The notes under the pieces are model-generated. The model was not told the origin of the DNA. It ran no database searches and was given only the letters and a program-made list of their open reading frames with translations. From Amoebidium appalachense (lineage: Eukaryota; Ichthyosporea), in contig CAVNZM010000004.1 in the NCBI GenBank assembly GCA_963693365.1, positions 5,642,001 through 5,706,000 on the forward strand: a DNA stretch of 64,000 nucleotides, given 5' to 3'. A program made the translations under genes and the position numbers. How positions within the stretch are numbered: position 1 is the stretch's first letter; the number at the start of each line of letters is the position of its first letter. Shown here one piece after another: positions 40,708 to 50,927 of this stretch.

Positions 40708-43272
40708 GTCGGGAGCCTGGTGGTGTCGTTAGACAAGCAAACCACCAGGCTGAGAGGCGATAAACAACCTTCAGCGAGAATTCTTGTGTGTGCCGAGCTG
40801 CTGGACAGAACAGAGCAAGGACGGTGGAATAGAGTTGTGCACGTCTATGAGCACTTCTTCATTTGCCAAAACGTAAATTCATGCAGCATTCTTCTGTGAT
40901 TTCATTTTCGTGGCGAAGATTGTTGCAGAGTGTGCGTGCGAATAATTCGCTAAGCCTTCGTCTCTGTGCTTGGCTTTTCTGTAGAAGTAGTATTTTCCTT
41001 TTTGGGAATTTTTCCTTTTTAGGATACTCCCGCAGATTCGTTTTCAATTGCGAGTAATTTGGTTGTGTGGATGAATGATCATACCAAACATTCGATAATG
41101 AATATAACTCGAGCCTTAGGTCACTTCGTAGCTCAGGTAGTGGTGGATAGCTTCAAGGCTTAGCCGCTGCTCCTTATCCCGGTTCTACCTTAAGACTGTA
41201 AGGCGAGTCACCATGGCCGGAAAAGCCACTTCTTTCATGAACAAAGAGCACTTCTTTCCTTTCAGCTTTAACCCTGCATCATCGGAGCTGGGAAAAACAG
41301 AATAAAAATGCCCAAGTGTTCTTCGTTGGGCGACATAAAGAAATATATCACCCGTCAGAACCAGTAAAAGCCCGGTTCATAATTCATAAGAAGAGGGTAG
41401 GCAAAGCAAGCCTCCTTCAGAAAACACATGCTTCCATTCGTGAGCAGTTTTCGTATCCCATTTGCCAGCCATTTTTCGTTGAGCAGGGGGATTCCAGGCA
41501 TAATACATTCTTCTGGAGGCTTGGCCTAAAAAGAAAAGTCGTCAGAGTCGCCCTTTCTTTTGTAAGCAACTTCGTGAGCGCGCTTCGTATCTTCATATCC
41601 TCCAGTGCAGGTCTGGATGGTGCCCCATCCTCTGCTTCATTTGTAGGTGGCCCTACTGTAGGTTCTGTTCGTTGTGTGGAATACCAAAACCATTCGTATT
41701 CGTGGAACTGCTTTGTGCTGTGCTTTCTTTCGTGTTGGTGTTCATGAAGTTACCCCGTTCACACACCCTACTTCTTACATACATTAGATGTAAGTAGCTG
41801 CCTGGTGAGTGTGTGGCTCGTGTTCGTGGCATTCTTCTGTTCCTTCGTGAGAAGAATATTCGTTTTAGCAGAGGTGCCCAATAAGGCAGCTTGTGGGGTT
41901 GTCTCCCGCATGTGCCCATTGGTGGGGTATGCACGTGCTAAATTGTTACAGTGTCATCATATTGCAAGGGAATAACATGGTCACCTCCGTACCAGGGCCT
42001 AGGTACACATGATGGTCCGATGTGTTAGTCAACAACACCTTGCATTCGTATTCGTATTCGTCTTCCACGTCACTTTCTTCAGTAGTGAAGGAGGGTATTC
42101 GTAATTCGAAACTGAAAGGCTTCCAGCCAAAATACTGACACTGTATGCTGGGGTTGTGAGGGAACGGTGCCCATACCACATTCTTTTGTTCTGGTGGGGG
42201 TGTGCCGGCAGCTAGTGCAAGGCTTGACAGTGTAATTGGTATGTTACACAGTATTGCCACAGACGGGCATTCACCTTAAAATTCGTACCCAACACCTTCT
42301 TTGTTTTTCACATGCATGAACAAAAGTTCTGCATCGACTTTATTACATGCCTTTTGTGCACCAAGAGTGCAAATTCGTTAGGGCGTGGCACCAGGAAGGG
42401 CCGCCATACATGAGGCATATGTTCGTAATGTGTTTAGGCATGCCAGCATACATTCATGCGCATGTTGTGCATCCTGTGCGCTAAACTATGGGGCATGCTG
42501 TATTCGAAAACAGCAAGAAATTCGAAGCATGCATGCAAAACTACTTTCACAGCACCTTATGTCCTCAATGCTATAGGAACAGCGACTATCTTCTTCTTTA
42601 AATGCATTCGTGCTGAAAGTGGCCGTGCATCTGGCTTGCGAGTGTGGAGGTGCATGCGGTGGCATGGACACGATGACAGTGTGCAATAGCGCAATGCACG
42701 CAAGGGCAACGGTTTTATTTTCTTCCTAACATAGAGGGGGCTGTGTGCATTGCAACCCAAGCAGTGTTGTGCATTCGTTCTTGCATTTTCGTATTTCCAG
42801 TTCATTTTGCTTTCGTTTTTCGTTTTTTGTCGTTTGATAAATTCGTTACTTCGTTTTGTTTTCGTGTTGCATTCATTTCGTATTTCCTCTATGCATTCGT
42901 TTGTCGTTCATTCTTTATTTCATTGTGTATTCGTGATGGTTCGTTTTTCGTTGGTTCATTGCTTCGTTAGCAATTCTTTATTCGATTGTTCGTGTATTCG
43001 TTGTTTGAAAATTCGTTGTGTATTCGTTTTTCTTCACATTTTTGATGTGTCGTAGCAAAAGAAGTTTTACATGCTTTCAATTCTTTCCGTGTAGGTGGGC
43101 TGGCCACTTCAAACTTGTCGGTGTATATATTCTAAGCCGGACAAGGAAAGATGTGCCTATCATCGGGGTAATAAGGATTGTGATCGGCCATGGGAGATTC
43201 TTGAGCTGATTGAAAGATGTGAGATTCTTGAACTGATTGAAAGATGTGAGATTCGAAGGATGCGAGATTCTT
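40708..43272 (-). other. LTR-B interior, rich in TTCGT
   Basis: Non-coding by inspection. TTCGT pentamers are scattered throughout and very dense at 42740-43040 (about 18 by eye). 41549-41582 matches 32 of 34 bases of the inverted repeat arm at 63.56-63.61 kb. Confidence 0.6.
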
Positions 43273-43289
43273 GAACTGCGCGGTCGCCA
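43273..43289 (-). other. LTR-B primer-binding site
   Basis: Minus-strand TGGCGACCGCGCAGTTC starts one base inside the 5' LTR. It begins with TGG, the complement of a tRNA CCA end. The tRNA was not identified. Confidence 0.65.
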
Positions 43290-43290
43290 A

Positions 43291-43770
43291 TGTAAACAGT
43301 TGAACTAGTTGGGATAAGGCAGAGAACAACTGAATCAGAATAAAGACAGAGAACGGGTAGAAAGGCACACGCGGCCAAGTTGCTTTTACTATGGGCCGAC
43401 TCAGTCTGTCTCAGACTTCACTGATGTGATCCCCGTACTGGGACGGCTTTCTTATATAGCCCCCAGGTTTCGGATCAAGGCCCAGGATTGGTTCATCCGC
43501 GGCCAGCGCGGGTGGCAACATGCCATTCGTGATTCTGGTGCGGTCCGAGCCAGTCAGACCTTCGTCCTATTTATGCAAACCTCTTATTGGTTCACTTCGT
43601 TTATGTGGTATGCAGCGGAAGAACCATATATGGTTCAATTCTTAGGTCAGAGTGAGTCCTATTGGTGCGGACATAATATTTATGTGATATTCATGACAAA
43701 GCACGAATCGTGTGCTAGTAGATCACATTCTTTAGTAAACATGTACAGTTCATGTGTACAGTTGTTTACA
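43291..43770 (-). repeat. LTR-B, 5' LTR
   Basis: Copy of 40217-40696 with the same TATA-type sequence at 43461-43451. I found no difference between the two LTRs. Confidence 0.92.
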
Positions 43771-43852
43771 GTGACGCCATGATACGATTCACGCTGACGA
43801 TTGATGGCGGTGGCATCTGTGCCGACCCAGCCACAGTCGTCCACATACAGGG
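43771..43852 (-). pseudogene. 82-bp piece of YR copy 1 RT, between the two LTR elements
   Basis: On the minus strand it encodes YVDDCGWVGTDATAINRQRE, containing the RT catalytic YVDD. It is bounded on both sides by target duplications of the inserted LTR elements. Confidence 0.85.
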
Positions 43853-44629
43853 TGTAAAGTATCCTCACGGACACTTCAGTGTAAAATGTATGTGTATGAG
43901 TGTAAACGGGGTTCACTCTGAACTGGATTTCAGAGGATCGATGCGTGCGTTTATATACGGATGGTCGACCCGGACAAGATTACTTGACCAATTACACAAC
44001 TCCCTAGCCGACCAATCATATTACAGATTAGTACAGGGCTAGTAATTACTGTGTGTGACTACTTGGTCTCTTGCCGGTTCTAACACTCATATATAATCTT
44101 TACTGCTGCATGACTTATGACTTACACAGCCCCGAAATATACTCCAAATAAACAGGTACCAGTACTTTTCCTGTTTGTGACTTTGGTTACCAGTTACCTT
44201 TCGGAGTGCTGTCTCTCTCACATGTGTAACTGCAGGTTTACAACGACCACTCATTGCAGCTGGACTTTACCGGGATGCCCTCAACATGACTGGTCGAATA
44301 TGAGACTCCCCAATCACTCACAACCTGCTTGTTAGTTATTCGTTCTCTATGGCCGCAGCATTTACGTGTTCCAATCAACACAGAAGAGGCCATAAGTGTC
44401 CACTCACGCGAGTCTCACTGTAGTTCGTTTCCAAGTAACCGAACATATGTAATTGTATTTGATCATCCGATTGGAAAAGCAGATATAACATTTATGATTG
44501 GCTCATTCATCAGCAAACGCCGACATCTGACTGGATGAGCCGGCACCGACGAATTGTAAATAAAGCAAATAGATCTGAATAGATCTGAATCGATCGATTG
44601 ACAAGAATGCTCGCCGCGGAGACATAACA
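43853..44629 (-). repeat. LTR-A, 3' LTR
   Basis: Starts TGTTATG and ends TTTACA on the minus strand. A TATA-type sequence CGTATATAAACG lies at about 43960-43949, near 100 bp before the LTR end. Confidence 0.93.
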
Positions 44630-44641
44630 ATCCCCCCTCAG
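44630..44641 (-). other. LTR-A polypurine tract
   Basis: Minus-strand TGAGGGGGGATT sits immediately before the 3' LTR. Confidence 0.75.
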
Positions 44642-44677
44642 CAGGAAATCTGAGCTCCGACGAAGAAGAGACAAAGT

Positions 44678-47600
44678 TTAACACATCGATTCAAGTTTCT
44701 TTTCCCGCCGTGGGAACAGAACATCGCGCAACTGCCGTCGTCGTAAAAGACGAGCCGTGCGTGCATCTGTAGCATTTGGTGTCGAGTTAACACTCACCGA
44801 CTGAGTGACGTCGACCTGTTTGTCTACCCGTGGTGTTTTTGGATTTCTAGGAACAACAACCTTAGGATGAGAAGGTTGTCTAACTACCCGACGTTCGTAT
44901 GCTTGGATTAACTCTGGGCACCATAATAAAGACTCTGGACGCCACTGATTGAAAGCCGTGTCGTAGCCTGCAAATTTGACTCGATAATAAGTGGTTGCAT
45001 GGCCGTTGACTGTAACTACTTTCTTATCCAAAATTTTCTCTACCGTGGTGTCCATGCCACCTAACTCTGGAATACCGTTATGCTGGGTGTTAGGACACTG
45101 AGAAAACGTCGAAAGAGCACGGAAGGCAAATTCGTGGTAAGCCTTAATGTCGTCGACGTTATACTGGCGAATATCGTGCTCATTCACCGTATGCCGGAGT
45201 TTGTATTCAGTACTACCTATCCGGGCTAACACTATATATGGACCCAAGAACCGTGGTCTCCATTTCTTCACGGGGCCACCCTTAGCACGGGTGAAATTCC
45301 TAACCAACACCTTACTGCCCACTTTAAAAGTACGGAGAGAAATGTTAGTGTTAGTGCTGTTAGTAAGAGATTCATGTGCTTGCTCTGTACGTTGCCGTGC
45401 CACTTCACGGGCATGCAAAACTCGAGCCAACACCTCCTCCCTATACTTAGTCCACTCTTCCATACGGAGAGGACCAGAGAAGGCAGGAAGCATACTCACA
45501 TCTAAGAACTCGGTACACTCCTGACCATGCACAAGAAAATACGGAGAAAAACCAGTGATAGCATTAGGTGTGGTACGATAAGCATGCACCACAAAAGGAA
45601 GTACACTATCCCAGTCAGCGTGCTCCATATCCACATATTTTGCTAAACACGATTGAAACACTGCATGTGCACGTTCAGCAACGCCATTAGCTTGAGGGTG
45701 GTAAGCAGACGTATGCAACAATGACACACCCAACAGTTTACACACCTCACTCATTATTTCAGACAAAAATGAGCTACCCCTATCACTTAACACAGAACGG
45801 GGGGGGCCAAAACGAAGACAAACATGATGCAAAAACACACGTGCCAACGTCACTGCATCACTTGAACGAATAGGGACAGTTTCAGTCCAACGTGTAGCTA
45901 AATCAGTGAGAGTAACAATATAATGATTACCCTGCACTGTTTCGGGGAAAGGCCCCATCACATCCATAGCTACCCGTTCAAAAGCCTTAATAAAAGTACC
46001 ATGATACTGGGGGACCCGACTTCGCATGTGTGTGGATTGATTGTGAAATGCACATGCATGACATCCCAACACCTTTCTCTCCACATCCTTACTCATGCCA
46101 GGCCAATAATAATTCACTTGCACACGTTGATATGTACGGGACACACCTAAATGACCCGCCCACGGAGCATCATGCATGTGTTCAAGCACCATATCAACCA
46201 AACGAGGGGGAACCCACAAACGTTGACCTTGTGGCCCACTTAAATGATAAAGAACACCATCTTGCAACACACATTGGAGAGCACACCTTTTTGTACGATT
46301 TTCCCATGTCCGACGTTGGCCTTTGGTGGGTTTATCCACCGAAAAAACCATATCCCCTGGACGTTGCTCCACTTGACATATCACGTCGTGCAAAAACCTG
46401 TCACTGCGTTGTGACGACACCACCTGTTCCTGAAAAACAGGTGTAGAAAACTGGGAAGGAGAGGTGAACGAATTCGGGGTCCCACCGTGTACCGGGGCCC
46501 CTACCTTCACCATACTATCCTTAAGAGAGGAGATGTCTACTTCAGCAGCCCACACATGCTGATTTGACACGTTGATTGAATCTACTTCAACATTTACTCC
46601 ATCAAAAGGGTGTGTTTGGGTGAATTTATCATACTCGATGTATGCATTTCTACTGAGTGCATCACAATCTTTCATACTTTCACCTTTTGCATAAAAAGCC
46701 TTGTAATCAAACGAAGCTAACTCTGCAGCCCACCGTTGCATGCGTTCGTTGGTTAGCTTAGTAAGACCTTTCATGGCTAAAGTAGGTTTGTGATCAGAAT
46801 ACACCTCAAACGTCCTACCTACCAAAATATGTCTCCACTCTTTGGTAATGAAATGATAGATAGCATGACTTTCCCGTTCTGGATTACTGTAACGTCGTTC
46901 CGTGGGGGAAAATACTCGACTGCCATATGCAACTACTCTATCTACTTTATCCTGTTCTTGATACAGTATGCCACCCTCACTGACTAAACTGGCATCTACC
47001 CGAACTCGGAAAATACCTTGTGTGGGGGAGAAATCGGGGTGAACGAGAACATTATCACTTACCAATACTTCTTTTAACCGTTCAAAAGCTTCTAAAGCTT
47101 CAGAGTCCCACAACACGGGGGCTTTTCTGTCACCACCTGTCTGCTTAGTAAGAGGGTGAGCAATTTCGGCATACCTCCGTATAAAACGACGGAGGTAATT
47201 GGTTAGTCCTAGAAACTGCCTGAGCTGAGTGACCGTTTTAGGGTGAGGCCATTCTGTAATAGCCTTGATTTTACTAGGATCAGGAATAACACCATCCTTC
47301 GTGATCCTATGACCCAGGAATTTAACATCTTGCACCCCCACTATGGTCTTTTTACCACTCACTTTCATACCAGCAGCTTCCAACACAGAGAACACTTTTT
47401 CACAATTAGAAACTAATTCTTCAAACGTTCTCCCTTTGACACATGCGTCATCCATATAACACGCCGTATACGATAAACACGGACGCAAGATATCGCGCAT
47501 AATACGACACAAATTTGCAGGTGCATGCACAAGACCTTGGGGCATCACAGTAAACTGCCACAACTCACCATCGAATGCAAAAGCAGTCTTCTCCTTATCC

Positions 47601-49423
47601 TCTTCCCTAAGCCGACACTGAAAAAATGCATTTTTCAAATCGAGGACACAGAACCACTTATAGCCATGAAAACTATCAAGTAATTCATCAATACGGGGAA
47701 GGGGAAAGAGATCCTTTTTAGTGACAGAGTTAAGGCCGCGTAGGTCTGTGCACATCCTGTAGGACCCGTCTGGTTTTTTAATTAAAAGTACCGGTGACCG
47801 CCACTGACTTTTACTAGGCTCTAAAATCTGCATTTCTCGAAATTCACTAATCATTTGCCTACCTGACTCTAATTTCGATTGCTCCATTCGATACTGAGGC
47901 ATCACCACAGGACTGGCATCACCTGTATCAATTGCCACTGTATATCCCTTCACAAAACCGTGATCTTTTGGATGCCTAAGAAATACATTTTTGACTCGAT
48001 TTAACATGGGAAGAATTAAGGCACGTTGCTGATCCGTCCAACCTGGATCTACCATACCCCAGGGGAGACTCACTTCACCGGAATCACCCTCCTTGTTACA
48101 GTTACTACTTGCACCTTCACCTGCACACACTCCGTCTGCTTTACCAATATCATCACTAGAAGGGCCCTTTTCTGTGGATGAGGGATTGACACCTACTGCA
48201 TCGGACTGATGACCAGACACCGTGGTAACCGCAGACACTGAAACACCATCAACCGTAGGCGAGCGACTTCCTGTTGGTGTTGATGTCTCGGGCTGGCCAC
48301 ATGCTTCCAGATTACTAAGTTTATCTGAAGGTAGCTCGGGGGTGGGGATAACTATTTCTGCAACAACTGTATCGAAAGGCAGCTGCCCTTCGATATATCC
48401 CAATCGCGTGCCAGCAGGTATTACTAATTCTGAATCAAAATTTCGATTTTCTACTTCGATCATGATTGTTTTATCAGCCGCCACTTTACTATATGAAGGA
48501 CTCACAAATGGAAGTAACCTAGCTGCCGGAACAAAGACACCTATATCTGCCACGACAGCAAATTTGTCTAAGTTCACCCGGACGAATGCACGACTGTGGG
48601 GAGGTACACAAATTTCGCTGACAGTGTGTGCAGTACTTTGATACCCCTCCGTACCCGTGTGCAAACGTACACTACCACCCTTCTTCAAATGCAACTTATT
48701 AGATTCTTCATCTAACAATTTAACATGTGCCTTTGAAAATGGACGGCCTAAAATCATACTCTGACCCATGTTTGCACAAACAGCAAACGTGACAAATAAT
48801 GTGTGGGAACCAATGGTACATGGGAGAGTGACCCGGCCCACCACATTCAACGATGCATCAGGATTGGCAGTCTTCACACCACTCACTAAGTTATTTGAAA
48901 ACATTGTAACACGTGCACCCATCTTCATTAAATTACAAATAACTTTTTCATGCACACAATTAATGTTTGCACCACCATCTAAAAGAGCATCATGAATTTG
49001 AACATCACCCAATACCACAGGAACATATAACCGTGCTTCTGGCTGAATTAAAGATGCAAACACTTCCTGTAACACAGAAATTTCCACTTCACTACTTTCC
49101 ACACTAGTCTCTATCACCGACACAGAAATATTGGAAGGGGGGGAGGGGGGTGGGGGGGTGGGAGGGGGTGGGGGAAGGGGAAAAGGGGGGGGGACGGGAG
49201 GAAGGGGGGTGGGGGGTGTGGGGAAAGGGGGGGAAAGGGGGGAACGGGGGAAAGACTTAGCTTCATGCTGATTCTCAACGAGAGAGGGGGTAAATTGCAC
49301 CACAGCAGTTTTAACTGACTGATTTACGGCACCAGGCCGTGAGTGATTTATTGTCTTATTTACTTCAACAGTATCTGTATAACAAGACACGTTGATTTTA
49401 GACATTTCACTATCACTGCACAT
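44678..49423 (-). CDS. pol: LTR-A Pol polyprotein: protease, RT, RNase H, integrase, chromodomain
   Basis: Open for 1581 residues from the first Met; the frame is open back to the gag stop. Residues about 58-97 are proline-rich. Protease (130-235) has LLDGGAN at 147-153 and ILGRPF, so the catalytic triplet is D149-G-G rather than DTG or DSG. RT has FPLPRIDELLD, the MPQGL block and YMDD (656-659). RNase H starts at D810. Integrase has the H-H-C-C zinc domain (about 1080-1120) and catalytic D1154, D1214 and E1250 with D-35-E spacing. A chromodomain (about 1455-1510) contains YYRVKFAGYD and WRPESLL. No frameshift or stop was seen. It is probably made as a Gag-Pol fusion by readthrough. Confidence 0.95.
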   Translation of the reverse strand: MCSDSEMSKINVSCYTDTVEVNKTINHSRPGAVNQSVKTAVVQFTPSLVENQHEAKSFPRSPLSPPFPTPPTPLPPVPPPFPLPPPPPTPPPPSPPSNISVSVIETSVESSEVEISVLQEVFASLIQPEARLYVPVVLGDVQIHDALLDGGANINCVHEKVICNLMKMGARVTMFSNNLVSGVKTANPDASLNVVGRVTLPCTIGSHTLFVTFAVCANMGQSMILGRPFSKAHVKLLDEESNKLHLKKGGSVRLHTGTEGYQSTAHTVSEICVPPHSRAFVRVNLDKFAVVADIGVFVPAARLLPFVSPSYSKVAADKTIMIEVENRNFDSELVIPAGTRLGYIEGQLPFDTVVAEIVIPTPELPSDKLSNLEACGQPETSTPTGSRSPTVDGVSVSAVTTVSGHQSDAVGVNPSSTEKGPSSDDIGKADGVCAGEGASSNCNKEGDSGEVSLPWGMVDPGWTDQQRALILPMLNRVKNVFLRHPKDHGFVKGYTVAIDTGDASPVVMPQYRMEQSKLESGRQMISEFREMQILEPSKSQWRSPVLLIKKPDGSYRMCTDLRGLNSVTKKDLFPLPRIDELLDSFHGYKWFCVLDLKNAFFQCRLREEDKEKTAFAFDGELWQFTVMPQGLVHAPANLCRIMRDILRPCLSYTACYMDDACVKGRTFEELVSNCEKVFSVLEAAGMKVSGKKTIVGVQDVKFLGHRITKDGVIPDPSKIKAITEWPHPKTVTQLRQFLGLTNYLRRFIRRYAEIAHPLTKQTGGDRKAPVLWDSEALEAFERLKEVLVSDNVLVHPDFSPTQGIFRVRVDASLVSEGGILYQEQDKVDRVVAYGSRVFSPTERRYSNPERESHAIYHFITKEWRHILVGRTFEVYSDHKPTLAMKGLTKLTNERMQRWAAELASFDYKAFYAKGESMKDCDALSRNAYIEYDKFTQTHPFDGVNVEVDSINVSNQHVWAAEVDISSLKDSMVKVGAPVHGGTPNSFTSPSQFSTPVFQEQVVSSQRSDRFLHDVICQVEQRPGDMVFSVDKPTKGQRRTWENRTKRCALQCVLQDGVLYHLSGPQGQRLWVPPRLVDMVLEHMHDAPWAGHLGVSRTYQRVQVNYYWPGMSKDVERKVLGCHACAFHNQSTHMRSRVPQYHGTFIKAFERVAMDVMGPFPETVQGNHYIVTLTDLATRWTETVPIRSSDAVTLARVFLHHVCLRFGPPRSVLSDRGSSFLSEIMSEVCKLLGVSLLHTSAYHPQANGVAERAHAVFQSCLAKYVDMEHADWDSVLPFVVHAYRTTPNAITGFSPYFLVHGQECTEFLDVSMLPAFSGPLRMEEWTKYREEVLARVLHAREVARQRTEQAHESLTNSTNTNISLRTFKVGSKVLVRNFTRAKGGPVKKWRPRFLGPYIVLARIGSTEYKLRHTVNEHDIRQYNVDDIKAYHEFAFRALSTFSQCPNTQHNGIPELGGMDTTVEKILDKKVVTVNGHATTYYRVKFAGYDTAFNQWRPESLLWCPELIQAYERRVVRQPSHPKVVVPRNPKTPRVDKQVDVTQSVSVNSTPNATDARTARLLRRRQLRDVLFPRREKKLESMC

Positions 49424-49468
49424 AGCCTCAACTGCAATATACTCTACCCCACTCTCAGCGCCCCGTCA
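49424..49468 (-). promoter_or_regulatory. Predicted gag-pol readthrough site, UGA-CGG
   Basis: One UGA (49468-49466) in an otherwise continuous frame, followed by CGG and 13 further sense codons before the first Met of the pol frame. UGA followed by CGG is a known leaky context in some plant virus genes. That readthrough happens here is inferred. Confidence 0.6.
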
Positions 49469-50863
49469 ACGCCGACGCTCGGCCAAAATTTTAGCCGACG
49501 CCTGCTGAGCATGATCTTTCCACCTAATACCTTCGGGGGCTGAGGGAAAGGTCTTAGGCAATTTTCGGTTGGGACAATCCCGTTTCTGATGCCCTATCCC
49601 AGTACAATGGAAACAAACTCGTTCTGAAATAGGCACGACTGGTCTCTCACTACCCTGTTGGCTACCGTGCTTGCCGTTTTTCTGATAGGGAGCCGGGCGA
49701 CGGGGTTGACGGTCATTTTTGGCCTTACCACCGGCAGCCTGGAAGGCAGCCACCTGAGCCGATAAGCTAGCTATCTGAGCCTGCAGGGCAGCAATCTCCG
49801 GAGCACCAATACCACTACCGTTGTTACCTGGGGTGGAAACACTATTGACCTGCGCTTTCTTGGCCGCCTGCCGACTAGCGAAACGACCCTCGAGCTTGTT
49901 AATAATTTTCGACTGAGCCTCATCAAGCTTGCCATTTGCCTGAGCTATTTCCCACAACTGCGCATCGGCCTCAAACGTATTCCTGTATAAACTACGTTGC
50001 ATTTGACCGCTGACGTCGGTGTTCAAACCAGCTAACTCCAGCAGACGGCGAAACGTGTTGGTGTGTGCCGTCACTTGGCCACCAATACTGGCAGCCGTGG
50101 CATCCGACGTGGGAGTGAAACGGAGGGCCCGGATCTGTGTCTCATATGATTCACGCCGAATGTTGGTCAGCCAGTAGTTCTCGATGAAACACAGCAGCCA
50201 CTCAGACGCCGTCAATTCGACTTCGACCTGCAAAATCTCACCCTTGCCCTTGTGCATAGGGCGAGTCGTCTTCAGTGGTGTCCGAGAGGCCAGGTGAAGA
50301 AGAGAATCCTCCGAGCGCACCTCGCCGTCAATGCCGAGGGCACGAACCGGCACCGTCTTGTTGTCGTTTTCAGGATCCATGTAGTCGTCAAGGAGGGTAG
50401 CCATCTCCAACACACGAGGATCACCACTTGCCCGGTTCACACTCTGCAGAATCATAACTTGCCACTGGGCCAGGGGAGTGTCGGGGGACAGCTTGGCGAT
50501 GCGATCGATGAGACGGTACCATTCAAACACGTTATCAGCCTTGGAGAGCTGAGGAATCTTAAGCTTCTCCATCATAGCCGCAGCCGCAGCACACACTTCA
50601 GGAACCTGAAAAGCCTTGGCCGCAGGGGCGTCGTAGAACACTTCATCCATCACAATGGGGTCTTGCCACTCCATCAAACTGGGGGGCAGAGCGTCGAGAA
50701 ACTCCGGGTCTATTTCATCCTGCGGGTCCATAACTTGGCCGCGCCACTGGGTGAACTTGCCGACGGTGACATCCTTGAGCTTGCCGAGGGGGCCAAAAAC
50801 AAGAGCTTGGGCGAAGGTTGCACTCAGCCCCGCGACCGGCGAAAAGGGGGGTTCCGGCTCCAT
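49466..50863 (-). CDS. gag: LTR-A Gag
   Basis: 465 residues from the Met at 50863; an earlier Met at 50911 is possible. The middle is a helical capsid-like domain, and there is one CCHC zinc knuckle, CFHCTGIGHQKRDC, at about 417-430, which binds element RNA. The frame ends in a UGA at 49468-49466 and the next codon is CGG. The frame after the stop continues into Pol without a shift. The basic C-terminus precedes the stop. Confidence 0.9.
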   Translation of the reverse strand: MEPEPPFSPVAGLSATFAQALVFGPLGKLKDVTVGKFTQWRGQVMDPQDEIDPEFLDALPPSLMEWQDPIVMDEVFYDAPAAKAFQVPEVCAAAAAMMEKLKIPQLSKADNVFEWYRLIDRIAKLSPDTPLAQWQVMILQSVNRASGDPRVLEMATLLDDYMDPENDNKTVPVRALGIDGEVRSEDSLLHLASRTPLKTTRPMHKGKGEILQVEVELTASEWLLCFIENYWLTNIRRESYETQIRALRFTPTSDATAASIGGQVTAHTNTFRRLLELAGLNTDVSGQMQRSLYRNTFEADAQLWEIAQANGKLDEAQSKIINKLEGRFASRQAAKKAQVNSVSTPGNNGSGIGAPEIAALQAQIASLSAQVAAFQAAGGKAKNDRQPRRPAPYQKNGKHGSQQGSERPVVPISERVCFHCTGIGHQKRDCPNRKLPKTFPSAPEGIRWKDHAQQASAKILAERRR

Positions 50864-50927
50864 GTTGGGGGCGAAAGCAACAGCCGAGACGGAAGTTTTG
50901 CAATATAGCAATTGGATTGGTGTAGCT

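Larger units (their letters stand above)
40217..43770 (-). mobile_element. LTR-B, non-autonomous LTR retrotransposon
   Basis: Two 480-bp LTRs (40217-40696 and 43291-43770) look identical and have TGTAAAC/GTTTACA ends. They are flanked by a GTGAC duplication (40212-40216 and 43771-43775). A G-rich polypurine tract lies inside the left LTR and a TGG-starting primer site inside the right LTR, so the element reads on the minus strand. The 2.6-kb interior has no RT or integrase frame. A 104-residue frame at 42260-41946 is the longest on the sense strand and has no recognised family. The perfect LTR identity means very recent insertion. Movement must rely on proteins from another element. Confidence 0.92.

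Noticed and set aside
40352-40732. 126-residue plus-strand frame repeated at 43426
   Set aside because: Lies in the LTR-B repeats and is antisense to the element.
44117-44538. 72- and 69-residue plus-strand frames repeated at 51192-51613
   Set aside because: They lie in the LTR-A repeats, which explains the exact duplication; antisense to the element.
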